Virus record (IMG/VR): IMGVR_UViG_3300037485_000392
Span: 1-37,179 of that record
Origin: a virus
Length of the DNA stretch: 37,179 nucleotides
Reading direction: 5' to 3' (one strand)
Part shown: piece by piece, positions 14,543 to 23,863 of the stretch
Numbering within the stretch: position 1 is the first letter of the stretch
Layout: each line of letters begins with the position of its first letter
Program-made: the position numbers and the translations under genes
Notes under the pieces: model-generated
Database searches by the model: none
What the model was told of the DNA's origin: nothing
The model's input: only the letters and a program-made list of their open reading frames with translations

Positions 14543-15492
14543 TTGTTTACATATTTTTGACCTATGATTCTATCAATATGGAATTGATGTATTTTATTTT
14601 GAGTTCGCATCATTACCTTCATTAGCCTATCTAACCATTCAGTATAGAATCTTGAGGTAAAGTTACGACCACCATAGTAAGACTGAAAATAATAGTTTTC
14701 TGTTACTTCTTGGAATGACAAACCACGAACAGAGGCAAAGTGAATAAACCCAGTCTCAGATGTACCCTTACCTACTATACCATCATTCTTGTATGATGGG
14801 TCATAAGATGTCATAGCTAATGCAACATTCATATAAAGTTCATCAGGTTGACCATTACCCCACTTCATTCTAAGTCTATCAGTAGGTAACTGATTGGTGG
14901 TATAAAGGATTCTAAGCACTCCAAATAGATTCTTAGACTCATTGCATACCTTAATGAATTGAAGACTGGAATTGATAGCTGGTAGGATTGAATCACTTTC
15001 TAATTTGAAATGCTCCCAAATGTCATTAGCCCATGCCCATTGCATTGAGGGGATATCACGTCCTAAATCAATAGTATGATACCCCACACAATGACTGATG
15101 TAATGCCTCTTTGTACTTACTAAATCTTCAATGAGTGGCTGAATGTCTTTTAAACAAATAGCATCAACATCAAGATAAAGGTTATTCTTAAAAGGCAAAT
15201 ACTTATATAAAGACACCTTTAACATAGCTGGGTCAAATTTACCATCTACGTAAAGGTCGGAATGTTCGATTTGATTTAATGAATCAACATACTTAAATAT
15301 GTCACCAGTTGCATTTTCACACTTCTTAATATCGTCTACAAAGAGTGCAATCTTTACATTAGGTGAATGATATTTTATTGAATAGGCTAAGTTGTATGCT
15401 GCTTGATAGTAGCCTTGTTTGCCAAAAGCAAATAGTACCACACCTTCATTAGAAGATGTGGCAGTATCGTTAGTGTTTAACTCTTCAGTCAT
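14539..15492 (-). CDS. GT-A type glycosyltransferase (GT8-like)
   Basis: This 317-residue protein starts with a short polar tail and then a nucleotide-sugar binding fold (VVLFAFGKQGYYQAAYNLA). The strand NNLYLDVDAICLKDI has the metal-binding DxD motif at residues 108-110. The order fits GT-A enzymes of the GT8 type, which transfer a sugar from a nucleotide-sugar donor. It lies between the probable tail tube gene and a methyltransferase, inside the virion block. Modification of a tail or head protein is therefore more likely than DNA or host surface modification. The acceptor is unknown. The stop overlaps the next start by 4 nt. Confidence 0.8.
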   Translation of the reverse strand: MTEELNTNDTATSSNEGVVLFAFGKQGYYQAAYNLAYSIKYHSPNVKIALFVDDIKKCENATGDIFKYVDSLNQIEHSDLYVDGKFDPAMLKVSLYKYLPFKNNLYLDVDAICLKDIQPLIEDLVSTKRHYISHCVGYHTIDLGRDIPSMQWAWANDIWEHFKLESDSILPAINSSLQFIKVCNESKNLFGVLRILYTTNQLPTDRLRMKWGNGQPDELYMNVALAMTSYDPSYKNDGIVGKGTSETGFIHFASVRGLSFQEVTENYYFQSYYGGRNFTSRFYTEWLDRLMKVMMRTQNKIHQFHIDRIIGQKYVNK

Positions 15493-16031
15493 TATCCAAA
15501 AATACCAGCTGGTGCTGCAAATTGAGTTGGAATAGACTTTTGTCTCCAGCTAAATGTTACTTCATAACGCTGTAATTCATTATTCTGTTCAGGGATAATG
15601 AAGTTAGCAGATGTTGTAATACCTACTGGTGGGTCGATGTAGATAACCTTACCTGAGTCACATAAGTATGCCATAATCCAACCTACTTTTTGTTGGTTCA
15701 AAGCATTATAGAATGTGTTGTTTTGGTCTGTTACGTTTGCATCGTAAAGAGTAGCAGTTCGGTCTTCATTGATACGTATCTGAGTACCACAACCTACTGG
15801 TGAGTCAACCTGAATAGGTGAACCAGCGGGTAGAGCAAAACGAATATCTTCAACTAAGACTGCATCACCTGAACTAATAGCAGCAAGAATCTCTTCACCA
15901 CTTGTAGGGTCAGCTAATACAGATGCACAAGAACCAATTACTATAGCGGATACACCGCCTAATTTATAGTCTCCACAAACGACTAAGTCGTGTGCTTCGA
16001 GACCTGATTCGCAATATGAGGCACAGCCCAT
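15492..16031 (-). CDS. Probable major tail (tube) protein
   Basis: This 179-residue protein has Cys residues at its N-terminus (MGCASYCESG) and a beta-rich body ending in EVTFSWRQKSIPT. It has its own promoter P4 and a leader hairpin, like the capsid gene, which suggests an abundant structural protein. It lies between tail-tip genes and the head genes. A tail tube protein is the abundant component otherwise missing from this genome. The sequence itself shows no motif I can name, so the call rests on context. Confidence 0.55.
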   Translation of the reverse strand: MGCASYCESGLEAHDLVVCGDYKLGGVSAIVIGSCASVLADPTSGEEILAAISSGDAVLVEDIRFALPAGSPIQVDSPVGCGTQIRINEDRTATLYDANVTDQNNTFYNALNQQKVGWIMAYLCDSGKVIYIDPPVGITTSANFIIPEQNNELQRYEVTFSWRQKSIPTQFAAPAGIFG

Positions 16032-16054
16032 TTTATATAGATTTAAAGTTATTG

Positions 16055-16079
16055 ATGTTACTATTTAAGGTTGTAACAT
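16055..16079 (-). promoter_or_regulatory. Leader hairpin of the tail tube mRNA
   Basis: ATGTTAC (16079-16073 read on the minus strand), an 11-nt loop and GTAACAT (16061-16055) form a 7-bp stem. It lies in the short leader between promoter P4 and the ATG at 16031. It has no T-run, so it is not a terminator. It may protect the mRNA. Confidence 0.5.
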
Positions 16080-16100
16080 TTAAACCTACTGGGTGCAAAA

Positions 16101-16137
16101 AGATATACAAATCTACAAATTATTTTCGTAATACAAA
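16101..16137 (-). promoter_or_regulatory. Promoter P4 for the probable tail tube gene
   Basis: The minus strand shows TTTG (16137-16134), an 18-nt spacer and TAGATTTG (16115-16108), a perfect TAnnTTTG box. The box lies over the stop codon of the upstream 555-residue gene (16113-16115). The start site near 16101 leaves about 70 nt of leader. Confidence 0.75.
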
Positions 16138-17780
16138 TTAACTGAATCTTGTGTTGTGATTCTATTTAGGTCTTCAGTCAATAAGAAAGGTTCATCTGAG
16201 TTATCTAAGATAGATGGTAAGCAGTCAGCATCTGAGTCACCACATTGTACCTTAACAACCTTATTATCTTTCTCAACTAAGTCAATAGCAAATGAACCTA
16301 AGTAGGTATCAGCATCAGACCAGTCAATAGTAGGGAATGCATTATCTTGTGGGAACATCAATACACCATTGACATAGCAATTGTCATAGTAGAAGATGGT
16401 TGAAAGAAAGTCTAAAACATATTCAGGTAATCTTCCAAAATGATAAGTCCATTGTTTAAGTCTATTCACATAGTTAGCAGACCACTTACCTGATGCATAT
16501 CTAAAGGTGTTAGCATTGGTCACGTATTGAGCCTTAGACCTTCTACCTTCAAGTCTTATCATAGGCAAGAATGATGAACCACCAAAAGCTAAATTGAATT
16601 GGTCTTGAGCATTACAACCTTCAATCTTAAAATACTTACAAGAATCATTATAGTCACCTAAGTCAAAGATGTCAGAGTATTGAACGAATGTAGAAGATTG
16701 AGCAGTAAGACTAACAACACAACTATCAATGTACACAAATGCACCATCGTCCATTGCTTGACCTCTTATAGTTAGTTGTTCAGCAAATGCACCCGTAGTA
16801 ACTTGAAAGGTAAATGTACCAACACCACTAACATACGCTGGTGTAACAGAGCCACCTGATGGTGCTAATACAAATACCCTTGCATCTTGAATTGCAGTTA
16901 TCTTAATTGTAACATCATAGACTGAATCTTCAGCAGCACATAAGAAAGAATCACTTACCATTACTGCATTATCTCCAGTAATAACATCTGTAAAGATTGC
17001 TTGACCACCGCTTATCTCCCAAATACCATTAGTCAAATCCCACCCAAATCCACTACCACTTACTGCTACTGAACCATTAAAGTTAGGATTCTCAATACCA
17101 TAGGTAGAGCATCCATTCTCACAAGGGTCTGTTATAGCTAACCTATGACATCCAATACTTATTTCTTGGTCTACCATTGGAATAGCAGCAGTTACTTTGT
17201 TATCCTTAATTGTGGTAAGGTAGTTAGTAACTGGTGCAACATACTCGAATGTAGATGGGTCTACCCACCCTAACTGCATATCAGTACCAACACCAAATGC
17301 ACCTACACGTAAATTGAAACAACCTACAAAAGTAGTTGATGAAAAATTGACTTGAAGTGATAGGTCACCATTGATAGCTGCTTGAGTAGATAGGTAGATG
17401 TTATAAGTACCAGCCGTATAAAATGTGAATGATTCACCGTTTTGAATGGTAACCACTAAGTCACCCTCTGTAAGTTCAGTAACAAGTATTTCTAACCTAT
17501 AGACTTCATAAGGGTAAGGTGTGGTAAATATAACTGATGCACTACCATTAGATGCTGTAGTTGAACATACATTTGAACCTTCTAATGTCCATATTACATT
17601 TGACAAACTGCTAACTGGTAACTTACCAGTACAATCAGGTGCATCAACTTGAAAGAATAACTGGTCATTAAGGTCAACCAATTGTCTATAGCTACCATCT
17701 CCACATTCCTCACATGGTGTTAATAGTTCCTCTTCCGTATGAAAGATAATAGGTTGGTTTGGTATTGATGTATAACTCAT
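16113..17780 (-). CDS. Tail-tip / baseplate protein with beta-sandwich domains
   Basis: This 555-residue protein is rich in Cys, Ser, Thr and Gly. Its middle (about residues 225-360) reads as a jelly-roll of the carbohydrate-binding kind (GIENPNFNG, later YIDSCVVSL). The C-terminal part (GRRSKAQYVTNANTFRYASG onwards) is a separate conserved-looking domain. It lies downstream of the tape measure and the 670-residue tail protein with a 4-nt overlap, where distal tail proteins are expected. The Cys-rich N-terminus (CEECGDG) may bind metal. The exact function is unknown. Confidence 0.65.
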   Translation of the reverse strand: MSYTSIPNQPIIFHTEEELLTPCEECGDGSYRQLVDLNDQLFFQVDAPDCTGKLPVSSLSNVIWTLEGSNVCSTTASNGSASVIFTTPYPYEVYRLEILVTELTEGDLVVTIQNGESFTFYTAGTYNIYLSTQAAINGDLSLQVNFSSTTFVGCFNLRVGAFGVGTDMQLGWVDPSTFEYVAPVTNYLTTIKDNKVTAAIPMVDQEISIGCHRLAITDPCENGCSTYGIENPNFNGSVAVSGSGFGWDLTNGIWEISGGQAIFTDVITGDNAVMVSDSFLCAAEDSVYDVTIKITAIQDARVFVLAPSGGSVTPAYVSGVGTFTFQVTTGAFAEQLTIRGQAMDDGAFVYIDSCVVSLTAQSSTFVQYSDIFDLGDYNDSCKYFKIEGCNAQDQFNLAFGGSSFLPMIRLEGRRSKAQYVTNANTFRYASGKWSANYVNRLKQWTYHFGRLPEYVLDFLSTIFYYDNCYVNGVLMFPQDNAFPTIDWSDADTYLGSFAIDLVEKDNKVVKVQCGDSDADCLPSILDNSDEPFLLTEDLNRITTQDSVNLYYENNL

Positions 17781-19789
17781 CTTAGTATCTTATTAGACTT
17801 TAATTCAAATGATGCTTCTTGTTCTATTATACTTTTAACATCTACTTTCTTAATGTAACCCTCAATAGTTCTAAGTGGGTCATCCCATCTACCAAATGCT
17901 ATAGGTCGTGAGGTATTGTCAAGTATTGCCTCAATCTCAGTCATGGTCAATGGTCTATCAAATTTATATATTAACCTTCTAATCTCATTAGGGTCAACTG
18001 GTACAAGTTCACTTCTACCAAATGGTCTACCACTACCTTCAAAGAATGTTTTAAAACCTAATAAGTTTTCTTTTTGTACTTTACCATAGTAAACAATTGA
18101 TGAATCAACTGAAATACCACACCAATCTACTTTAATAATATCTCCAGCAACACAAACTATATTATTAAATCCTACACTTGTAACATTTGAACTATTGATA
18201 GTAGTTACATTTGCTAACCCAGCAATCTCCTGAATCAATGTAGTGTCATCACTTGCAAATCTTTGTAGTTTAGAATAAAAGGTAGCAAATGTATCAGGTG
18301 AATAGAATGCATAATCTTTTACTATTTGTGCATTGAATGTATAAATACCATCATAAGGTATGATGTATCTATCTACAATAAAATTATTACCATTATCAAT
18401 TACTTCTTGAGTAAAATTTAGATGGTTACCTATCATTGTAGAATAACATCTAATGCCGTCTACTGGATTACCTATTATAAATTGTTGAATAGGGTCATCA
18501 GTATCTTCAATTTCTGCTCTAAAAATTGTTAAGTTAGGGTCAAAGCCTTGCAAGTATTGATAGAGTGAATTAGGGTAACCACCTAACCAATTTTCAGCTA
18601 CTTGCTCATTGATATAGTCTGCATTGTAAACGTGACCACCTACTCCTAATGGGTCACCTTGAGCAGCAAAGATTGGATTAGCAAAGCCAAACCAATCACT
18701 ATCAATCAATACAACATCAGTATCATATTCCTCTGAATCAAATCTAAATATATTCTCAATTACATTAGTATCAAATATAATATCACTTGAACTAAGGTCT
18801 AACTTATTGGTCGTGTTACATTCACCCAGTACACCAAATGTTTCATCTCTAAAACCTCTAAATGTAGTTTGTGGAAATGAACAATACTGAGTATCGTCTC
18901 CACATTCAAAGTCATTTAAGAATGGGTCTGAGCCAAAATCAACTGATGCATAGAGTTGAGTGCTATCATAGTTAAATTTAATCTCAGGTTGATTGTATAA
19001 GTTGACTGATGGGTTTAGTTGTTGAAAGTATGCATAGTCTTCAATCCTTAGTAATGGTTTGCCGTTTGGTTGACGTTGGATAACCATTCCTAATCTTATT
19101 TTCTTATTGAGTGCATTGTATAGCTTTTCAAATACTAAGTTAGTATTGATTGATGAATCCGACCTTATAGCCTTACCATTTGATACCATCAATGTTTTAC
19201 CATAACCAAATGCATTTATTTGATTACCGAAGTAGTCAGATTCAAAGTCTACAAGGTTATCACTCATACACCCTACAAGATGTTTGAATGCATCATAGAT
19301 AGTTATAAAGCCAGTATTAGAACTTGTTTGATATACGTTGGTAGCTGGATTAAATAAGTTAACAAAGTATATCTCAGGAGGTACTATTGGTTGTAGATTC
19401 TTTGTGATGTTTGAATCACTAAAGAATGGTATTGACTTATTGTTATTTATCTTAGTTGAGAATGAGTCATCATATAGCTTAGTAGTAACACTACACCTAT
19501 CCAAATCAAATACACATTCACTTACTACTATGTAACCATTAGTCAATCGTTTCCATACAGCACCACATAGATACTGAACATCAACTCTAATAAGTGAACA
19601 CCCACCAGTATCAATTAAGTTATTGTAGATGTATTCAAATGAGCCACCCGTAAAATTAAGGTCGTTATTAAAGGATACTATACGTGCATTGATGGTTGAC
19701 TCTTCAGCAATAGTAAAACCAAAATCATTAGCGTTGGTAGGTTGACCATAGTCAGCACCATCAATTAAGAATCTTATATCTACTGCCAT
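17777..19789 (-). CDS. Tail protein, probable distal tail or baseplate hub component
   Basis: This 670-residue protein starts MAVDIRFLIDGADYGQP and has an N-terminal domain with a strand pattern like distal tail proteins (about 1-130). A long body and a C-terminal region ending in EASFELKSNKILR follow. It comes directly after the tape measure gene (10-nt overlap), the usual site of the distal tail or hub gene in siphoviruses. There is no sign of a peptidase or lysozyme domain. Assignment is by order, size and style. Confidence 0.65.
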   Translation of the reverse strand: MAVDIRFLIDGADYGQPTNANDFGFTIAEESTINARIVSFNNDLNFTGGSFEYIYNNLIDTGGCSLIRVDVQYLCGAVWKRLTNGYIVVSECVFDLDRCSVTTKLYDDSFSTKINNNKSIPFFSDSNITKNLQPIVPPEIYFVNLFNPATNVYQTSSNTGFITIYDAFKHLVGCMSDNLVDFESDYFGNQINAFGYGKTLMVSNGKAIRSDSSINTNLVFEKLYNALNKKIRLGMVIQRQPNGKPLLRIEDYAYFQQLNPSVNLYNQPEIKFNYDSTQLYASVDFGSDPFLNDFECGDDTQYCSFPQTTFRGFRDETFGVLGECNTTNKLDLSSSDIIFDTNVIENIFRFDSEEYDTDVVLIDSDWFGFANPIFAAQGDPLGVGGHVYNADYINEQVAENWLGGYPNSLYQYLQGFDPNLTIFRAEIEDTDDPIQQFIIGNPVDGIRCYSTMIGNHLNFTQEVIDNGNNFIVDRYIIPYDGIYTFNAQIVKDYAFYSPDTFATFYSKLQRFASDDTTLIQEIAGLANVTTINSSNVTSVGFNNIVCVAGDIIKVDWCGISVDSSIVYYGKVQKENLLGFKTFFEGSGRPFGRSELVPVDPNEIRRLIYKFDRPLTMTEIEAILDNTSRPIAFGRWDDPLRTIEGYIKKVDVKSIIEQEASFELKSNKILR

Positions 19790-22700
19790 GTGTACCTTGA
19801 ATCAATTGAGTTATTAAATTGCCTCTTATCGTTTCTCAAGTCTTTTCTTAATCCTTTCAATTCAGATTCCATAGTCTTTGAGTTTAATGTGGCATTGACA
19901 TTAACACCCATTTCCTTAGACTTTGACCCTAACATATAGTTCATCAATGCTGGTCTAACATACCTATCTTGAATTAGTTTCTTAAAGGCATCTGACGATT
20001 GATTTAATGCATTCAATTCTCTACGATGTGCTGACGTTTGCTTTCTGTTTACGATGTACTCACCTTGCTCTGCTTCTACCATCGTGCCACCTTCACTATG
20101 TCTCTTACCACCAATCTCACCACCCTTTTCAAACTTAGGTATAGGTTGACTTGCTATGGCTGCTATTTGTATTGCACCAGCAGCACCTACTAAGATTGAT
20201 AGTGGAATGTTTGGCAATGCCTCTGCTACTGCTTTTGCTGTAGATACAATAGCTTGGAATAGTGCTAATGCCTTATCTCTATTTGCTTGTTTAGTCTTTT
20301 CAGCAGATATCAATGCTTGAGTTCTTTTCTCTAATGCAGCACGTTGTTTAATCTTATCACGTTCTAATGCATCTGAACTATTGATAGCATTTAATTCAGC
20401 CTCACTTGATGCTGTAATGTCTGACACCCTTTGCTCAGTTGCTTGTTTAGATAAGTCATTGATGCCTGAAAATACATTGGTTACTGCATCAATATATTCA
20501 AATGCTTTAGCAATACGAGCATCTTGTTCAGCATTTAACTTAGCAGTAGTGTCTGCATTAATCTTAACCACCGCTGCATTAAACTCTTCCTCACCTAATA
20601 GTTTCTTATCAAGTGAGTTGATTTGCTTTTGACCTTCATCTTGAATCAATTTAATCCGCTGGTCGTATGTTGATGTACCTAATGTTAATGCTGCTTGTGC
20701 TTCAGTATTTTCAAGGTCGATACGTTTGTTGACCTCAACTACTTTAGCATCTGTTATCTGTTTGTCAGTCTTAGCTATAATACTTAATCTGTTAGCCTCT
20801 TTGACTGCAAGTGTAGCATTTGATTGTTCATTAGCACTTAGTTCTGCTTCAGCCCTTGCACGTATTAAACTAAGTTCATCTTCAAGGGTGGTAACACCTA
20901 ACATCTTTTGTAGTTCAAATGCCTGAACTCTTAAGTTAAGTTCTTCTTGTATCCCTTTGTTTTTAATATCTTGAATCTTTTTGACATTGTTAGCAGTCAA
21001 TAACTCAAGGTCTGCATTAGATGCTTTGTTAACATCTATGAGTGCTTGTAGTTTTGTTTTCTCAATCTCAAAGGTCTTATTAGCTATTGTTATTTCATCT
21101 TCAATGGTAGCAGTACCTAACACCCTCTTAGCCTCAAGTAACTTTACCTCTTCAGATATTGCTTTAGTAGTGGCATCTAAATTAATCTGTTCAACCTTTT
21201 CTGCTAACTGAGCATCAATGAGTAGTAATGTTGATGCTCTTAATTTCTTATTTGTGATTGATGCCTTAGCATTAGCAGTTTCTATTTCCGCTTCTTTCTT
21301 TGCTTGGTCAATCTTATTTTGAGTTGATTCACCATTAGCTAACTCAAGTACCTTTAATCCATTTAATTCAGCCTTAAGCCTATCTTCAATTAATTTGTTA
21401 TTAGCATCCCTTGCTTTGTTTGCATTATCAATTGCATCTTGTGCTGCTTGTTTATTAGCATCAACATCAATAATCGTTTTGCTTGTTGTTGCTGCTTGTG
21501 AATTAGCATCTTTAATTTTTTTAATATCAGCACTAATTTGAAATGTTAGTTTTTCAGTTGCATCTAATGTTGTTTTTAAAAAATTTAATCTATCTATAGA
21601 TGCTTTCTTTTCAGTATTACCTAATGCTTTAACAACACCTTCTTGTTCACCGATTTGCCTTCTTAAATTATATGCTATATCTAATTGCTTTTCTTTTTCT
21701 TTATATAGATTTTTAGTATCTGTTATATTTTTCTTACCAGCATCTCTATCTATTTTATTTTGGTCTGCTTGTGCTTGTGTTAATTTACCTTGTGATACTA
21801 ATAACTGCTCATTCAATGTTATCTGCTCATCAGCTAAATCTTTTATTTGCTGCTTACTATTTTTCAATTCATCATTAGCACTCTTTTGTGCATCTTCAAA
21901 TGCTTTAGTTGCTGCTGCATTTCTTTGATAGATTTGATACAATGCAGCTAAACCAATCACAAGTAAACCAATACCAGTACCAGCTATTGCAATCTTTAAT
22001 AAGTCAAGGCTTTTCTTAGTTGCTAAGGTTGCCACCGCTGCACCTTCTTCAGCCGTTGCTAAAGTTCCTACAGCACCAGCTGCAGCAGTAGTAGTAACTA
22101 TCTTTTCTTTCATGAAGATATTCTGAAAAGCTATCTTAGTAGCACCTTGACCTGTTACTAAGTTTGCTACTTCTTGCAGACCAGTTAGTAATGCTAATGC
22201 TCCCTGAGTTCTTGCAATGGTCTTATTGAGTTCCTCACTATCAGCACCAAATAAAGCAGCAGCACCTTGAGCAACGGCAAACCCAGCAGCTAAACCTTTG
22301 ACCGCACCCACCGCTGCATCGAACTTAAAAGTGTCGGATGAAAGTACCTTAACCCTTTCTTGTGTATCTCCTATTTGGTCTTGTAGCTTACCAGCCTCAA
22401 TTGATAACTTTTGGAATGCATCAGTACCATCTTGACCAGCCGTCTCTAATGCAGATAACTCTTCTTTTAATTCTCTTAGTCTACCCTTGAGTGATTGTGT
22501 TTTCTTTTCTGTAGTGTCAGTTCCTTTACCAGTATCTGCTAATGTTAATTGATACTTAGCTAATGCCTCCTTTGCTTGTAGGACTTGTGCTGCATTCTGT
22601 TTGACTTGACCACCTAATGTAATGGCAGCCTTACCAAACTTAATTGATTCACCAGTTAGCTTAGTTAGTGCATCACGATTCTTATTGATGTTAGCTATGT

Positions 22701-22926
22701 TACTATTAAGAGCCTTGCTAACTTCTTGTGAACTAAAGGCAGCACTCATTGACTTACCCATAGCCTTATATGCATCTGAGCCTTCCTTAGCTGCTAACTC
22801 AGCACTATCTCCTATCTGCTTGTTAGCATTGATAATAGTATCTGTTACTTGTTTGAGTGATGCTGCTTGAGCTTCGTATTCAATTATAACTTTAGCCACG
22901 TTGTTGAGTCTTAATGAACTGCTCAA
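19780..22926 (-). CDS. Tape measure protein
   Basis: At 1048 residues this is the longest gene. It is rich in Ala, Lys, Glu and Asn, and mostly helical with coiled coils. It has a strong hydrophobic segment at about 305-330 and another at about 905-925. Three imperfect repeats of about 73 residues are marked by LGTATIEDE (about 604), LGVTTLEDE (about 677) and LGTSTYDQR (about 749). The C-terminal FEKGGEIGGKRHSEGG is typical of tape measures. At about 0.15 nm per residue the tail would be about 155 nm. It follows the frameshifted chaperone gene, overlapping its -1 frame by 35 nt, which is the classical order. Confidence 0.93.
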   Translation of the reverse strand: MSSSLRLNNVAKVIIEYEAQAASLKQVTDTIINANKQIGDSAELAAKEGSDAYKAMGKSMSAAFSSQEVSKALNSNIANINKNRDALTKLTGESIKFGKAAITLGGQVKQNAAQVLQAKEALAKYQLTLADTGKGTDTTEKKTQSLKGRLRELKEELSALETAGQDGTDAFQKLSIEAGKLQDQIGDTQERVKVLSSDTFKFDAAVGAVKGLAAGFAVAQGAAALFGADSEELNKTIARTQGALALLTGLQEVANLVTGQGATKIAFQNIFMKEKIVTTTAAAGAVGTLATAEEGAAVATLATKKSLDLLKIAIAGTGIGLLVIGLAALYQIYQRNAAATKAFEDAQKSANDELKNSKQQIKDLADEQITLNEQLLVSQGKLTQAQADQNKIDRDAGKKNITDTKNLYKEKEKQLDIAYNLRRQIGEQEGVVKALGNTEKKASIDRLNFLKTTLDATEKLTFQISADIKKIKDANSQAATTSKTIIDVDANKQAAQDAIDNANKARDANNKLIEDRLKAELNGLKVLELANGESTQNKIDQAKKEAEIETANAKASITNKKLRASTLLLIDAQLAEKVEQINLDATTKAISEEVKLLEAKRVLGTATIEDEITIANKTFEIEKTKLQALIDVNKASNADLELLTANNVKKIQDIKNKGIQEELNLRVQAFELQKMLGVTTLEDELSLIRARAEAELSANEQSNATLAVKEANRLSIIAKTDKQITDAKVVEVNKRIDLENTEAQAALTLGTSTYDQRIKLIQDEGQKQINSLDKKLLGEEEFNAAVVKINADTTAKLNAEQDARIAKAFEYIDAVTNVFSGINDLSKQATEQRVSDITASSEAELNAINSSDALERDKIKQRAALEKRTQALISAEKTKQANRDKALALFQAIVSTAKAVAEALPNIPLSILVGAAGAIQIAAIASQPIPKFEKGGEIGGKRHSEGGTMVEAEQGEYIVNRKQTSAHRRELNALNQSSDAFKKLIQDRYVRPALMNYMLGSKSKEMGVNVNATLNSKTMESELKGLRKDLRNDKRQFNNSIDSRYTWQ

Positions 22927-23652
22927 ATTTAGTTAAAAATAAGTCAACATCATTACTCATGAGTTGATTATATGCAACCACGTCACCCTCAACTATTGTC
23001 ATTACTTGAGTTTTAATTCTCTTGGACGCTTCACTCGCTCTGTGTCGTGGTGAGAATCTAAGTGGGTCAATGCTTTGATTAGGTTGCGTTGTTGCTCCAC
23101 GTTGTATAGCCATAATTTCTGCATATCTTCGGCTGACATAGACATTAAGGGTATTAGCGGCTCTATACCCAAACGTGTAAAAAAATCATGAACACCTCCA
23201 TTGCACATCTTTTCAAACACTTCTAACTTTTCTTTGTGTATATCATTGTTTATTATGGTAGGGTCTTCATCGTCTCTTATTATCCAAGTGGCTGCAATGT
23301 TAAGCAGTAGGTCACGATGTATGATAGTATCTTGACGTTCACGTATGATATGAATGTATGTAGCAACTAATGCAGCATTCTTAGGATTGGATAGACCAGC
23401 ACTCAATGCTTTCTCCATACCTTCAAGTATCAATTCCATTTCAGCACCACTTATACCTGAACTCAATCGTTCAAGTAATGCCATTGACATACTGAATCGT
23501 TCAAGTGGCATATTAGTCTCTTTTGGAAATTTAAGGTAGTTGTACCCATCTTGAGTGAAAACCTTGACTAAGTTGTAACTGGTCTGCTTCTTATTCCACC
23601 TATTGAATTGATGCCATAACTTGTGAGGCATTAATTTTCTGAATAACTTCAT
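22892..23652 (-). CDS. Tail assembly chaperone, -1 frameshift fusion (GT-like, 253 residues)
   Basis: A -1 slip at T_TTT_TTT (23185-23179) joins residues 1-158 of the 216-residue protein to a second frame. The new part begins YTFGYRAANTLNVYVSRRYA and runs on to the stop at 22892. The -1 frame is open all the way from the slip site through a later in-frame ATG (23113), which explains an otherwise odd 112-nt overlap. A hairpin lies 8 nt after the heptamer. In lambda-like siphoviruses the gpG and gpGT chaperones are made this way just upstream of the tape measure, as here. The fusion would recruit tape measure and tube during tail assembly. Confidence 0.8.
23002..23652 (-). CDS. Tail assembly chaperone, unshifted form (G-like, 216 residues)
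   Basis: This is a helical protein with a basic N-terminus (MKLFRKLMPHKLWHQFN). It ends, after the frameshift site at Phe157-Phe158, with 58 residues in the zero frame. It is placed directly upstream of the tape measure. The start at 23652 lies 53 nt inside the 86-residue gene; Met8 at 23631 is an alternative. By analogy this is the abundant G-type chaperone, with the fusion a minor product. Sequence similarity to lambda gpG is not evident, so the call rests on position and the frameshift. Confidence 0.75.
   Translation of the reverse strand: MKLFRKLMPHKLWHQFNRWNKKQTSYNLVKVFTQDGYNYLKFPKETNMPLERFSMSMALLERLSSGISGAEMELILEGMEKALSAGLSNPKNAALVATYIHIIRERQDTIIHRDLLLNIAATWIIRDDEDPTIINNDIHKEKLEVFEKMCNGGVHDFFTRLGIEPLIPLMSMSAEDMQKLWLYNVEQQRNLIKALTHLDSHHDTERVKRPRELKLK
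23149..23185 (-). promoter_or_regulatory. Programmed -1 frameshift site of the chaperone gene
   Basis: The heptamer TTTTTTT (23185-23179) sits in phase as GA[T TTT TTT] (Asp156, Phe157, Phe158). After an 8-nt spacer (ACACGTTT), GGGTAT (23170-23165) and ATACCC (23154-23149) form a perfect 6-bp stem with a 10-nt loop. Both parts match the classical bacterial -1 frameshift design. Confidence 0.8.
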
Positions 23653-23860
23653 TTATTGTGTTGTTGCTAACCAGCCTATCTAAGTTGGTTAAGGTTAAAA
23701 TTGTAGTACCTTGATTCTCTACTACCATCATAATAGCATTGACATTGACTAATACCTTGCAGTCTCCTAAGTCAATTGCAGATAGTTCTTGTAACTCTTC
23801 ATCTTCAATGTTCTTGTTGTATTCGATTAACGTAGATTGTAAGATAATAAAGTTAGCCAT
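23600..23860 (-). CDS. Small FlbD/LytTR-like protein
   Basis: The protein has 86 residues. The core VNVNAIMMVVENQGTTIL followed by LTNLDRLVSNNTINEVIQKI resembles the short beta-strand pattern of FlbD-like and LytTR-like proteins seen in phages of Bacteroidota. Its place between the zinc protein and the tail chaperones suggests a tail or head completion role rather than regulation, but this is unclear. The C-terminus overlaps the chaperone start by 53 nt in another phase. Confidence 0.6.
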   Translation of the reverse strand: MANFIILQSTLIEYNKNIEDEELQELSAIDLGDCKVLVNVNAIMMVVENQGTTILTLTNLDRLVSNNTINEVIQKINASQVMASIQ

Positions 23861-23863
23861 AGG

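Noticed and set aside
22892-23113. Separate 73-residue gene upstream of the tape measure
   Set aside because: Its frame continues open upstream to a slippery heptamer with a hairpin in the 216-residue gene, so it is better read as the -1 part of a fusion.
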